Assembly: GCA_964351655.1 (NCBI GenBank)
Contig: CAYGPD010000011.1
Location: 1 to 64,000, forward strand
Reading direction: 5' to 3'
Source: Hirschia sp964351655
GTDB lineage: Bacteria; Pseudomonadota; Alphaproteobacteria; Caulobacterales; Hyphomonadaceae
DNA: 64,000 bases
This document shows positions 35,296 to 43,921 of this stretch, in pieces (positions within the stretch are counted from its first letter, which is position 1; each line of letters starts with the position of its first letter). The notes beneath the pieces were generated by a model, which ran no database searches, was not told where the DNA came from, and saw nothing but the letters and a program-made list of their open reading frames with translations. The translations under genes and the position numbers were made by a program.

Positions 35296-35309
35296 AGAAG
35301 TTTGCTTCT
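35296..35309. promoter_or_regulatory. inverted repeat 3 in the gltD-uppP interval
   Basis: AGAAG-TTTG-CTTCT is a perfect 5-4-5 inverted repeat, followed by TATCAT. It has the same 4-base centre as the two other repeats and may be a weaker site for the same factor, or a chance palindrome. Confidence 0.3.
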
Positions 35310-35407
35310 TATCATGGTGTAAACGCATGGCTTTTAAAGAAGGTGCCGGAATGGGGCATTCTTTGAGAATTGCGCGCCATTTTTATATTTAAAACGTTGG
35401 GATTTAG

Positions 35408-36256
35408 ATGTCATACTTACAGCTGGCTTTGATCGCCTTGGTGCAAGGCATAACCGAATGGTTGCCAATTTCCTCTTCGGCGCACGTACTGCTTGCAGCA
35501 GATTATTTTGGTTTGGATGGTCCTGAAGAGTTGCTGATCAATGCTATGGCGCATTTGGGGACGCTTGGGGCTATTTTAATATACTTCTGGCGCGATTTTG
35601 TGCGGGCCACTGTGGGAAGTATAGAGCTTGCCACATCTCCCATGACGAAGAAGCCTCTGTCTGAAGGCGCACATTTGGCGTTGATGATTATTGCAGCGAC
35701 ACCGGTTGCTTTGGCGATTGCGGCGGGGTGGGAGATGCTTGCTAGCGATGCGATGAAAGACAGTATGCGCAATGTGTATATCGTAGCGGGATCAACAGTG
35801 TTTTTTGGAATTCTGCTGTGGATTGCCGATGTTAAAGGTAAAACACACCGTAAAGAGAAAGATATGACAGTCAAAGACGCTTTTCTGATTGGTATAACGC
35901 AACCAATTGCAGCTCTTTTACCTGGAACAAGTCGCTCTGGTATTACGATGACTGCTGCGCGGGCACTAGGGTTTAGTAGAGATGAAGCTGCGCGCTTTTC
36001 TATGCTTATTGGTGCGCCAATGCTTGCGGCTGTTGGTGCCTATGCGTTCCTAGAGTTGTCCAAGGCTGGTGGTAATACGGGTGATGCGACCTTGGTGCAT
36101 GGTTTGTACGTGGCGGGCCTCTCCTTTGTGTCTGGTATCGTTTCGATTGCTGCCTTGATGGCGATCTTGAAGAAGATGAGCTTTTTGCCTTTTGTACTTT
36201 ACCGTTTCGCGCTTGGGGGTGTGTTGTTGCTAATGGCTCCACATTTAATGGGATAG
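35408..36256 (+). CDS. uppP: undecaprenyl-diphosphatase UppP
   Basis: A 282-residue inner-membrane enzyme that recycles undecaprenyl pyrophosphate to the monophosphate lipid carrier for cell-wall and surface glycan synthesis; overproduction gives bacitracin resistance in E. coli (as BacA). Both signature motifs are present: QGITEWLPISSSAHVLLA near residue 13, with the catalytic Glu and His, and LLPGTSRSGITM near residue 175. The rest is hydrophobic, with about eight helices. The length equals the family norm. It is divergent from gltD and has a terminator 32 bases after its stop. Confidence 0.97.
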   Translation: MSYLQLALIALVQGITEWLPISSSAHVLLAADYFGLDGPEELLINAMAHLGTLGAILIYFWRDFVRATVGSIELATSPMTKKPLSEGAHLALMIIAATPVALAIAAGWEMLASDAMKDSMRNVYIVAGSTVFFGILLWIADVKGKTHRKEKDMTVKDAFLIGITQPIAALLPGTSRSGITMTAARALGFSRDEAARFSMLIGAPMLAAVGAYAFLELSKAGGNTGDATLVHGLYVAGLSFVSGIVSIAALMAILKKMSFLPFVLYRFALGGVLLLMAPHLMG

Positions 36257-36287
36257 GCATTTTGCGATATTAATTTTATAGACAAAG

Positions 36288-36317
36288 AAAAACGGGACCG
36301 ATTGGCCCCGTTTTTTT
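36288..36317. terminator. terminator between uppP and the NDUFA9-like gene
   Basis: AAACGGGACC and GGCCCCGTTT pair with one mismatch around a 4-base loop, followed by seven T on the plus strand; A bases on the other side allow a weaker use on the minus strand. The flanking genes converge here. Confidence 0.85.
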
Positions 36318-36341
36318 ATGCTTAGTAATGTGCGGAGACAG

Positions 36342-37346
36342 TTAGATATCTACGCGGGATACGTCATCTTTTGTCGCTATGTGGAATTGACCGTATTCAC
36401 GGTAACGCCACACATAAGTTGGAACGATCACTTCGATAGTTTCTAGGTTGGATACGCCTAGGTCGCTTATCGTGCCGTAATTTTTGTCTGCTTCGAGACC
36501 AGCAATGTTGTCTGTTTTGAGCAAACGCACTTGATCGCCAGTAAGTGGTGGTGCGTGGAAAGGCCAAAACTTGAACATAAGGTCAAATGCCATGCCTTTA
36601 AGTTCTGCTAAGAAGAAGGGCACTGGAATAAGTATTTTCGGACGATCGACCGCATTGGTGATGAATTCTAGCAATTGCTTGAATGTGTATGTGCTTGGTC
36701 CGCCCAATTCGTATGTGCGGCCTTGAGATGTTTCTGTCTCAAGCGCGTTGACGATTGCTTGTGCAAGGTCACCTACGAAAAGAGGTTGGAATTTTGTTTT
36801 GCCGCCGCCAATGAGGGGGAGGAAAGGCAAGATGCGAGAAAAGCCAGCAAACTTGTTGAAAAAGTCATCTTCAGGCCCAAACAATACAGACGGACGAAGG
36901 ATAGTAGCTGTTGGTATTTTTGCTTTTACAGCTTCTTCCGCTTCAGCTTTTGTACGCGCATAATTTGCTTTTGAATTGAGGTCAGCGCCGATTGCGGACA
37001 TTTGCACAAATTGAGTGATACCAGCTTGGGCCGCATATTCAGCGATGTTTTGAGCGCCGAGTGCTTGAGTACCTTCAAATGTTTGACGGCCTTTTTCAGA
37101 GAGAAGGCCTACAAGGTTTAGAACGGCGTCTGCACCATCAAGGGCACGTACAATAGAGGGACGGTTGCGAACATTGGCTTGAATAATTTGCACTTGGCCT
37201 ACTTCACCGGACAAACGCATGTCACCAGCGTTCATTGGGTTACGCACTGCAACGCGAACGCGCCAACCTGCTTTGCAGAGGGCCCGCACTGCATAACGAC
37301 CTACAAAGCCTGATCCGCCGAATACTGTAATGAGTTTGCCTGACAT
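36342..37346 (-). CDS. NDUFA9-like NAD(P)-binding reductase
   Basis: A 334-residue atypical short-chain dehydrogenase of the complex I 39-kDa (NDUFA9) type. The nucleotide motif ITVFGGSGFVGRYAVRAL is at the N-terminus; QFVQMSAIGADLNSKANYARTKAEAEEAV contains the Tyr and Lys pair; PSVLFGPEDDFFNKFA is a family block. In alphaproteobacteria the free protein may take part in ubiquinone synthesis or complex I assembly; here no nuo genes are near. The start at 37346 is chosen because the Rossmann motif begins at residue 5; the open frame extends far upstream to 37589, but that part has low-complexity, non-family sequence. Confidence 0.88.
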   Translation of the reverse strand: MSGKLITVFGGSGFVGRYAVRALCKAGWRVRVAVRNPMNAGDMRLSGEVGQVQIIQANVRNRPSIVRALDGADAVLNLVGLLSEKGRQTFEGTQALGAQNIAEYAAQAGITQFVQMSAIGADLNSKANYARTKAEAEEAVKAKIPTATILRPSVLFGPEDDFFNKFAGFSRILPFLPLIGGGKTKFQPLFVGDLAQAIVNALETETSQGRTYELGGPSTYTFKQLLEFITNAVDRPKILIPVPFFLAELKGMAFDLMFKFWPFHAPPLTGDQVRLLKTDNIAGLEADKNYGTISDLGVSNLETIEVIVPTYVWRYREYGQFHIATKDDVSRVDI

Positions 37347-37782
37347 GACACGTGTCCTGTGTTTCATTCGCCTGCTGAGTATAGACGAGTGTGTGCTTAA
37401 TCTAAATTGGCCGCTCATGTCCATGCGTGAAGGCATGAAAGAGTGTCGCGTTATGATGATTGATGCAATTATATCTCTGGTTAGTCTCAAAATTCTGTTT
37501 ACGGCAAGCGCAAATAACGAATCACTAGCGACTAAAGTGAGAGATACAGTGCATTGGACGCTGGTTTGGCGAGTGCTTGCGTTAAACATTTGTACGTAAA
37601 ATATTTAGAATTATTAACGCGAAACGGCAAAAAGGGCAGTTTCTTAACGCAAATGCCTGTGAATATTAATTGTATATTAACTAGAATTTATAGATAGTAA
37701 AAATATGGACGCAAATTGAAGTTGTTTTCTAACCAATTTGAAACGAATGCGTTGAGAGTTGGCGCAATTGGGGAGACTCATC
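37347..37782. other. intergenic region with promoter elements of the orphan receiver gene
   Basis: A 436-base AT-rich region between divergent genes. It holds a CtrA-type box at 37666-37680, two TTAACGC words at 37614 and 37644, a GACTC (CcrM-type) site at 37775-37779 and a GGGGAGA ribosome site before the ATG at 37783. I see no coding region; the open frame on the plus strand from 37330 to 37599 has no family look or ribosome site. Confidence 0.6.
37666..37680. promoter_or_regulatory. CtrA-type box upstream of the orphan receiver gene
   Basis: TTAA-TTGTATA-TTAA matches the CtrA recognition sequence in full, 103 bases before the start codon. It suggests cell-cycle-timed expression of the receiver protein. 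Confidence 0.55.
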
Positions 37783-38259
37783 ATGGCTATAAGTCTACAA
37801 AGTATTGATTATGATTCTGTGTTTGCAGAAGAACCTAATGTTACGCCCGTTGCCCGAACTGTGCGGACTGTTGCAATTGTAGATGACTGCCAAACAGATT
37901 ACCGTCTGTTGAAGCTTCAGCTTGAAAATGCAGAAGATAATCTACAAATCGATTACTACGCGACGCTTGCAGAGTTTTTAGATGAGGCGACTGCTTCTCC
38001 AGACGCGGTTATTCTTGACCGTCACCTGCCGGAATCGGGTTTGAGTGAAGGGCGTATTCGAGAAATTCGCGCACGCCATAAAAATTGCGGAGTGATCATC
38101 CATACGGGCGTTATGACGCCATCTCTACGGTCTACAGCAAGTCATGAGGGTGCGATTGCTGTGATTGAAAAGGGAACGTTGGATGCCGCTGCGATCCAGC
38201 TCTTAATTGAAACTGCCGCTGTTTTAGGGCCGCAAATTCACCTTCCAGGTGAGCGTTAA
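37783..38259 (+). CDS. orphan response regulator receiver protein
   Basis: A 158-residue protein with one receiver domain after a 27-residue acidic lead. Asp34-Asp35 in VAIVDDCQTDYRLL, the phospho-acceptor Asp79 in VILDRHLPES, the Thr of IIHTGV and the Lys of VIEKGT are all present, so it should be phosphorylated. It lacks a DNA-binding or enzymatic domain, so it acts through a partner, as DivK and CpdR do. The ATG at 37783 has GGGGAGA 8 bases upstream. It converges with the REC-EAL gene (4-base overlap) and stands near a hybrid kinase with an Hpt domain, a possible phosphodonor. Confidence 0.88.
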   Translation: MAISLQSIDYDSVFAEEPNVTPVARTVRTVAIVDDCQTDYRLLKLQLENAEDNLQIDYYATLAEFLDEATASPDAVILDRHLPESGLSEGRIREIRARHKNCGVIIHTGVMTPSLRSTASHEGAIAVIEKGTLDAAAIQLLIETAAVLGPQIHLPGER

Positions 38260-39479
38260 GCTACCGCGACTGGGCGGATTGTCTTTTGGCGTTGTTCGAC
38301 TTTGCTCATCCATGCGTGGAAGTAGGTCGCGTTCATTGGGCGTGCGATAAGATAGCCTTGGACTTCATCGGCACCAAGTTTACGGATGTAGTGAAGGCAC
38401 TCTTTGGTTTCAACGCCTTCAGCAACAACTCGTAAATCAAGTTGTTTTGCCATTTTGAGCGCGGACTCAACAGCAATTTTGCTAAAATTATTGGTTACAA
38501 CGTCTTTTACGAATGATTGGTCTATCTTCAATTCATTGAAGGGATAGAGACGCAATTGCTCGATGGAGGCGGCACCTGTTCCAAAATCATCAAGTGACAA
38601 GCGAAATCCTTTGAGACGGAAACGGGAGAGTACGTCCAATAGTTCTGCGCCATATGACATGAGTTTGTTTTCAGTCACTTCTAAAGTGATGAGCCGTCGG
38701 TCTATCGCGTGGTTCTTGAAAATGCGTTCTAAACGATCGGGAAACTGAATGTCAGCTAAGCTTGCTGGGCTTAAATTAATAGACGCTTTAAGGTGGCGGC
38801 CTTCTTTTTGCCAATTATGAAGATCTTGAGCAACTTGTTCTGCAAGATCTTCGGTAGCGCGTGTAATGCCGCCAAAGGTTTCTGCTGCATCAAGAAAAGC
38901 CATCGGAGATTGGTGTTCACCTGCATCATTGAGAACACGTGCGAGGACTTCCACGCTCTCTATCGATTTAGAGATGAGGCTAAGTTTTGGCTGATAGAAT
39001 GGGTTGAAGCGTCGCTCTTCTACATATTGGCTAACGCGTTTTCCCGACCATCTTTCTTCGGTTGGAACTCCAAGACTTTGTTTGACATCCACCTCTTTGG
39101 CTGAGGCGAGAATTGTATTGAGAGTTTTAGCTGAGATAGGTTTTTTGATTGTGCCTAACACATTGATTTTTTGTATTTTTGCGAGACGTGTCACTGTGTC
39201 TAGAATGTCGAGGTCTTCGCTAGAGACAATGACGAGTGCGCCGTGGTAATTGAGCTTTCCTAGCTCACGGATAAGCGTGATGCCGTCCATATTCGGCATG
39301 TTCAAATCACAGAATATAATATCCGTTTTGTGGATTGAGCGCGCCAGTATTTCGAGTGCATGGAATCCGTCATGCGCCGTATCAATGCTTTCAATGCCGG
39401 CTGCACGCACAAGATCTTGTACCACAATTTGGAATACAGGATCATCGTCTACAATTAAGGCATGCAAAAAGTTCATCAA
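38256..39479 (-). CDS. REC-EAL cyclic-di-GMP phosphodiesterase
   Basis: A 407-residue protein. The receiver (residues 5-125) has the acidic cluster DDDP at 11-14 and Asp58 in FCDLNMPNMDG. The EAL domain (about 155-395) reads EVLAR where EAL is usual, but the residues needed for metal and substrate binding appear intact: the Asn in NLSPASLAD, the Glu in LEVTENKL, the DDFGTG pair, KIDQSFV and AEGVET, and the Gln of VQGYLIA. No GGDEF domain is seen, so it should hydrolyse c-di-GMP under control of phosphorylation. Starts at 39479 and 39476 are both ATG. Its neighbour is a phosphorylatable receiver protein. Confidence 0.9.
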   Translation of the reverse strand: MMNFLHALIVDDDPVFQIVVQDLVRAAGIESIDTAHDGFHALEILARSIHKTDIIFCDLNMPNMDGITLIRELGKLNYHGALVIVSSEDLDILDTVTRLAKIQKINVLGTIKKPISAKTLNTILASAKEVDVKQSLGVPTEERWSGKRVSQYVEERRFNPFYQPKLSLISKSIESVEVLARVLNDAGEHQSPMAFLDAAETFGGITRATEDLAEQVAQDLHNWQKEGRHLKASINLSPASLADIQFPDRLERIFKNHAIDRRLITLEVTENKLMSYGAELLDVLSRFRLKGFRLSLDDFGTGAASIEQLRLYPFNELKIDQSFVKDVVTNNFSKIAVESALKMAKQLDLRVVAEGVETKECLHYIRKLGADEVQGYLIARPMNATYFHAWMSKVEQRQKTIRPVAVA

Positions 39480-39553
39480 AGTATCTCACCAGTTTATAAG
39501 GGCTAGAATACTTTAAAAGCCTCTCTCAATGACTAATTTTTATAAGAAAAATG

Positions 39554-40894
39554 TTATTGTTTAAGCCTGATATTGACAGTTTGAGGCCCAACGCCATCGG
39601 GAACGGGGACATCTGTTAGGTGATAATCTGTATGAATAACGAGGTTGGACCCATTCATAAGTTGAAATGCGTTGGCAATGATAACGGTGTATTCAGACTC
39701 ATCGGCAATAGGGGCATCGCCATCAATGATGAGATTGCTGTATGGCATATAGATGGTTCCCACCAAGACGCCTGCATGGTCGCTTGTAATGCGGTGCGTT
39801 TTGCCAAGAACTGTTCCCACGGTCTTGTTTTGAACGTCACTTAGAAGTGATCCAAGTTTGCCAAGCCCAACGCTCTCGTCGAGTCCATCCGTTAAGCCAC
39901 CAATTCCACCATCATAAAAGAGTATACCCGCCATCGGACCATCACGTGGGGCGCGCAATGAAATTTGTGACTGTTTCGAGAAGTTAATTGTTGAAAGAGC
40001 ACCTGAAAGGTAAAATCCTACCCCATCTCCTTCGATACTTCCTGTGCTTTGTACAACAAGAGGCCCATTTAGAATGACATATTCACCGGGTTCAAATTCC
40101 ACATTGGCACCGTTGATAATCAAGCCACCGCAATAAACGCCTGGTTTTAACGTGATATCTTTGCCGGGATTAACATTATAGCCTTTTGAAAGGCCCCCAA
40201 CGCAATCGGCAATACCAAAAGGTGGTGGCGGACGGTCACGCAATGGATCTGTGATGCGTGGACAGCTTGTGATGACATCGCCACCTAAAGTGAGCGGATC
40301 ACCTTTGAGGCCGCCATTTATGCATACAAAGTCCATTTTGACTTGTGCATAATCTTGCACAATCATTGAGTATTTATCGTCTGAATTTGAGTAGACTTGG
40401 CAGTTTGTTGCAGTAATTCTTGACCTGCCCATCAAATTGAGTGTGCCTTGGTCTTGGACAGACAGTCCAATCAGGCACACGTTTCCGCCGCCGGAGACTT
40501 CTGCAACGGCTATGGCAGAGATGCTTGTATCTTTAGACTCACGTTTTAGAATAGTGGCACTTGAAGATTGGGCAGAGACATTGACCGTGATGGTGCTTTC
40601 TTTGAGGTCCAAGATAGCGTGCGTCGTGGCGGTGGAGCCTTTCCAATTTGCATCTACATAGCTGGATGCAACAGATTGTACGCGCACCTGATCAGCGGCT
40701 GATACGGCCATCTCGCGTGCGGCAGCAAGAGCGGCGGCATCTGCGACAGCTTGCAGCTCTCTGTGGTTGGATGTTTTTCCGGAGATATCAATTGTTGTGG
40801 CAACTAAAGCTATTAATGCACCAAATATGATTGCTGAGGTGACAGCCATATTTCCATCGCGTGCTTTGCCAAAGGCTGAACAAGCAGATTTCAT
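39554..40894 (-). CDS. TadG-like (Flp pilus-assembly type) membrane-anchored protein
   Basis: A 446-residue protein whose N-terminus has the Tad-type segment GNMAVTSAIIFGALIALVATTID with the hydrophobic helix and the following ELQAVADAAALAAAREMA, as in TadE/TadG and the putative Flp pilus-assembly N-terminal domain. The remaining part is predicted to be a periplasmic beta-rich domain with Gly, Cys and Asn, including CINGG and CPRITDP. No other tad gene is in the window, so it is an orphan member. The start at 40894 is an ATG; a TTG at 40924 is also open. Confidence 0.78.
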   Translation of the reverse strand: MKSACSAFGKARDGNMAVTSAIIFGALIALVATTIDISGKTSNHRELQAVADAAALAAAREMAVSAADQVRVQSVASSYVDANWKGSTATTHAILDLKESTITVNVSAQSSSATILKRESKDTSISAIAVAEVSGGGNVCLIGLSVQDQGTLNLMGRSRITATNCQVYSNSDDKYSMIVQDYAQVKMDFVCINGGLKGDPLTLGGDVITSCPRITDPLRDRPPPPFGIADCVGGLSKGYNVNPGKDITLKPGVYCGGLIINGANVEFEPGEYVILNGPLVVQSTGSIEGDGVGFYLSGALSTINFSKQSQISLRAPRDGPMAGILFYDGGIGGLTDGLDESVGLGKLGSLLSDVQNKTVGTVLGKTHRITSDHAGVLVGTIYMPYSNLIIDGDAPIADESEYTVIIANAFQLMNGSNLVIHTDYHLTDVPVPDGVGPQTVNIRLKQ

Positions 40895-41080
40895 ATTTCT
40901 GATTGAGTTGAGTAAGCAAGTCAATTTGGATTCGTAACGCCTCTAACGTATTAACATGACTGGAAATTAACATATGAGCTTGAATATTTAACAAACTCGC
41001 TCGTGGAGTTTCACGTTTAAACCTTTATGAATTGGAAACCATAAAGCGGCATTAATATGAGGTATCTGTGGAGCCTCGAA

Positions 41081-43918
41081 ATGCAACCTAAAAAGTCACT
41101 TAACTATTTCAAAACGATACGGTTTCGTTTGTCGTTACTTATCGGGACGATTATATTTGTGAGTGTGCTATGTGTTTCCGGATTCTCAAGTTGGCGTGAG
41201 TTTCATCGTCAGATTGTTGCAAAGCGAGTATATGTTGAAGGATCTGCACAAGGGTTTGCTGCAGCGATTGTAGAACCGCTTATGCGAGAGGACCGTGCAG
41301 GCGTAATGCATGCTCTGCGAGGTATCCGAAACCTACCAGGCATTGAGTTTGCGGATGTAAAAAACGCAGATGGTCGTTCTTTTGTATCGATAGGTGCAGG
41401 GGCAAGCCTATTGGGGCGCGACGGTGATCCCAACTCGATGACGACAATGGAATTGTTAAAAGCAGATTATTTGCGCGTGAAGGCACCACTTGTTCAATCC
41501 GGCAAAGAGGTTGGGTCCGTCCACCTGCTGACGGATATTACCGAGTTTCGCAAGAATTTGATCTCAGACTTAGTATTCATCGTGCAGGTGATGTTCTCAA
41601 TTATGATCATCAGCATTTTGGTTTCGCAAATCGCGATTGGACGGTTGGTTTCACCGATCGCAAAACTTGCCAAACTCATGAAGGACATAGGCGAGACGAG
41701 TGAGTTTGATACTAAAGAGAGCGAGACCCAACCGCTTGTGAAACGGCAGGATGAGACGGGACTATTAGCGCTCGCCTTCACGGATATGATGGGGAAGATT
41801 AAGGATCGCGATACGAAACTTGCTGATCACCGTGCTTCACTAGAACGGACAGTGGAAGAGCGCACGCATGATTTTCGCGTTGCAAAGGAAGATGCTGAGG
41901 CAGCGAATGCCGCTAAGTCTGACTTTTTGGCGACGATGAGCCATGAGATACGCACGCCGATGAATGGTTTGCTTGTGATGGCGGAGATGTTATCTGCAGC
42001 TAATCTTTCTATGCGCCATAGACGTTATGCTGAAATTATTTCGCGGTCAGGTAAAAGCCTGCTGACCATCATCAATGATATTTTGGACCTGTCTAAGATT
42101 GAAAGCGGAAAGCTTGATCTGGAGACGGCACCTTTCGAGCCAGACGCGATGGTGGAGGATATTTCCACGCTTTTCTGGGAAAAAGCGCGCTCTAAGAATG
42201 TAGAGATTACTACTTACGTATCGCCTAATACGCCTATGCGCATTTTAGGGGATGTCACACGATTGAATCAGGTGATCACAAACCTTGTAAACAATGCATT
42301 GAAGTTTACCGAAACGGGCGGTGTGGAAATTCGTGTCGATGCCAAGTTGAGCAAGGATAGCAAAGTGGCGCGATTACGTATTGATGTGACGGACACAGGA
42401 ATTGGTATCCCAGCAGATCGCCTGGATCAGATATTTGAAGCTTTCTCTCAAGCCGATCAGAGTACGACACGTAAATTTGGTGGAACAGGGCTTGGTCTTG
42501 CTGTGTGTAAACGCCTAATGCACGCGATGGGCGGAGACGTGAAAGTTGCATCTGTTGAGGGGAAGGGAAGCTGCTTTACTGCAATGGCTGATTTCCCTGT
42601 TGAAGCACCTTATTCATGCGCAAGAATTGATGATCCATCAGCTCTGACGGCCATGATATTGATGGAAGAGAATAAAAAGGGTGAACTAGTTTCGCGGCTT
42701 GCATCACGGGCATTGGCTAAAAGTTTTCAAGACTATGGTGTGGTGTCTAAAGTTTTGCCAGCCTCCCAGTTGGATGTCAGTAATGTGGCAAAGCAAACCT
42801 TGCTGATTGCAGCATCATCTTCCATTAAAACACTAGCTCAGTCGCGTAAGAACGCGTCTTTACCATCGGACTTAAACTGGGTGTGTTTATCTGATGTGGG
42901 TGACATGCAGGCTGACACTTTGGTGAAAGAAGGCGTTGTTGTCGATATTCTGCCCCAGCCTACTGGCCGCCGGATGATTGGTGAACTGGTACAGCGCGCA
43001 TTGGCGGGTAGGTTCCGTGGACTTGAAGCATTGAATGCAAATAATGCAGCGCAGGCACATGTTCAGTTTGAAGGTGTTCATGTGTTGGCGGCAGATGATA
43101 ATGCAGTCAACCGCGAAGTGTTGCGTGAAGCGCTTTCCACATTGGGCGTTACTGTGGATTTTGCAGAAGATGGGCAAGAAGCATTGGAGATGGTGCAGGG
43201 AGATGTACAAACACAGCGCTACGACCTTGTATTTATGGATGGTTCCATGCCTGTCATGGATGGATTTGAAGCGACAAGACGTATTCGTGCTGGTGAAGAG
43301 GCAGGTGGGCGGCGGTTGCCAGTGGTGGGGCTAACAGCGCAAGTTCAGGGGCTTGGTGCGGATCATTGGAAAGAGGTGGGCATGGATGAATGCTTGCATA
43401 AACCTTTCACGATTGAGCGCTTGGTGTCGACATTATCTAACTTTGTGAAACCGCCAACGAGTGCAACGCAAGAGGTTGTATCTAATGTTTCAGAGGCAAG
43501 TGAAGAGCTTGACGTTGCATTGATTGCGGGAGGCGAACTGTTCGACGCATCAACCCTTGATATGTTTGCAAAACTATCAGCTTCCTCGGGAAGTAATCTG
43601 CAAGATAAAGTCTGGCGGATGTTTATCTCAACAGCGCCGACATCGCTGGAGATGGTACAAGCTTTAGCTTCAGATGATGCGCTTGATTACAATGAAATTG
43701 CCAGTGCTGCACATGCATTTAAGTCTATGTGTTTAAGTGCTGGTGCGAAGCGTGCAGCGGATTATTTGTTGGTGTTGGAAAAAACGGCAAAAGCTGGCAA
43801 CGTTCCCAACCTATTGGAACTTATGGATAATATCACAGATACAACAACTCTTACCATTGCTGAAATGCAAGCGGGCTTGAGCGTGCAGGATAGTTCTGAT
43901 CAAATTTCTGCAGTGTAA
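41081..43918 (+). CDS. hybrid sensor histidine kinase with receiver and Hpt domains
   Basis: A 945-residue inner-membrane kinase. Helices at about 15-38 and 165-190 flank a periplasmic sensor; HAMP follows. HisKA has FLATMSHEIRTPMNGLL with His288; HATPase has NLVNNALKFTETGG, DTGIGIP and GTGLGLAVCKRLM. Residues about 515-645 look like a degraded receiver-like domain without a phospho-acceptor. A true receiver follows with Asp720 in FMDGSMPVMDG, and an Hpt domain with His878 in AHAFKSM ends the protein. Such kinases run a His-Asp-His relay; the final target is probably a separate receiver, perhaps 37783. The ATG at 41081 is preferred over 41057 because GGAG lies 7 bases before it. Confidence 0.92.
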   Translation: MQPKKSLNYFKTIRFRLSLLIGTIIFVSVLCVSGFSSWREFHRQIVAKRVYVEGSAQGFAAAIVEPLMREDRAGVMHALRGIRNLPGIEFADVKNADGRSFVSIGAGASLLGRDGDPNSMTTMELLKADYLRVKAPLVQSGKEVGSVHLLTDITEFRKNLISDLVFIVQVMFSIMIISILVSQIAIGRLVSPIAKLAKLMKDIGETSEFDTKESETQPLVKRQDETGLLALAFTDMMGKIKDRDTKLADHRASLERTVEERTHDFRVAKEDAEAANAAKSDFLATMSHEIRTPMNGLLVMAEMLSAANLSMRHRRYAEIISRSGKSLLTIINDILDLSKIESGKLDLETAPFEPDAMVEDISTLFWEKARSKNVEITTYVSPNTPMRILGDVTRLNQVITNLVNNALKFTETGGVEIRVDAKLSKDSKVARLRIDVTDTGIGIPADRLDQIFEAFSQADQSTTRKFGGTGLGLAVCKRLMHAMGGDVKVASVEGKGSCFTAMADFPVEAPYSCARIDDPSALTAMILMEENKKGELVSRLASRALAKSFQDYGVVSKVLPASQLDVSNVAKQTLLIAASSSIKTLAQSRKNASLPSDLNWVCLSDVGDMQADTLVKEGVVVDILPQPTGRRMIGELVQRALAGRFRGLEALNANNAAQAHVQFEGVHVLAADDNAVNREVLREALSTLGVTVDFAEDGQEALEMVQGDVQTQRYDLVFMDGSMPVMDGFEATRRIRAGEEAGGRRLPVVGLTAQVQGLGADHWKEVGMDECLHKPFTIERLVSTLSNFVKPPTSATQEVVSNVSEASEELDVALIAGGELFDASTLDMFAKLSASSGSNLQDKVWRMFISTAPTSLEMVQALASDDALDYNEIASAAHAFKSMCLSAGAKRAADYLLVLEKTAKAGNVPNLLELMDNITDTTTLTIAEMQAGLSVQDSSDQISAV

Positions 43919-43921
43919 TAA

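Noticed and set aside
37347..37589. N-terminal extension of the NDUFA9-like protein
   Set aside because: The open frame continues, but the nucleotide-binding strand starts at residue 5 of the shorter form, as in the family; the extension has non-conserved sequence.
37330..37599. Plus-strand 89-residue frame upstream of the orphan receiver
   Set aside because: It begins inside the NDUFA9-like gene on the other strand, has no family look and does not have a good ribosome site.
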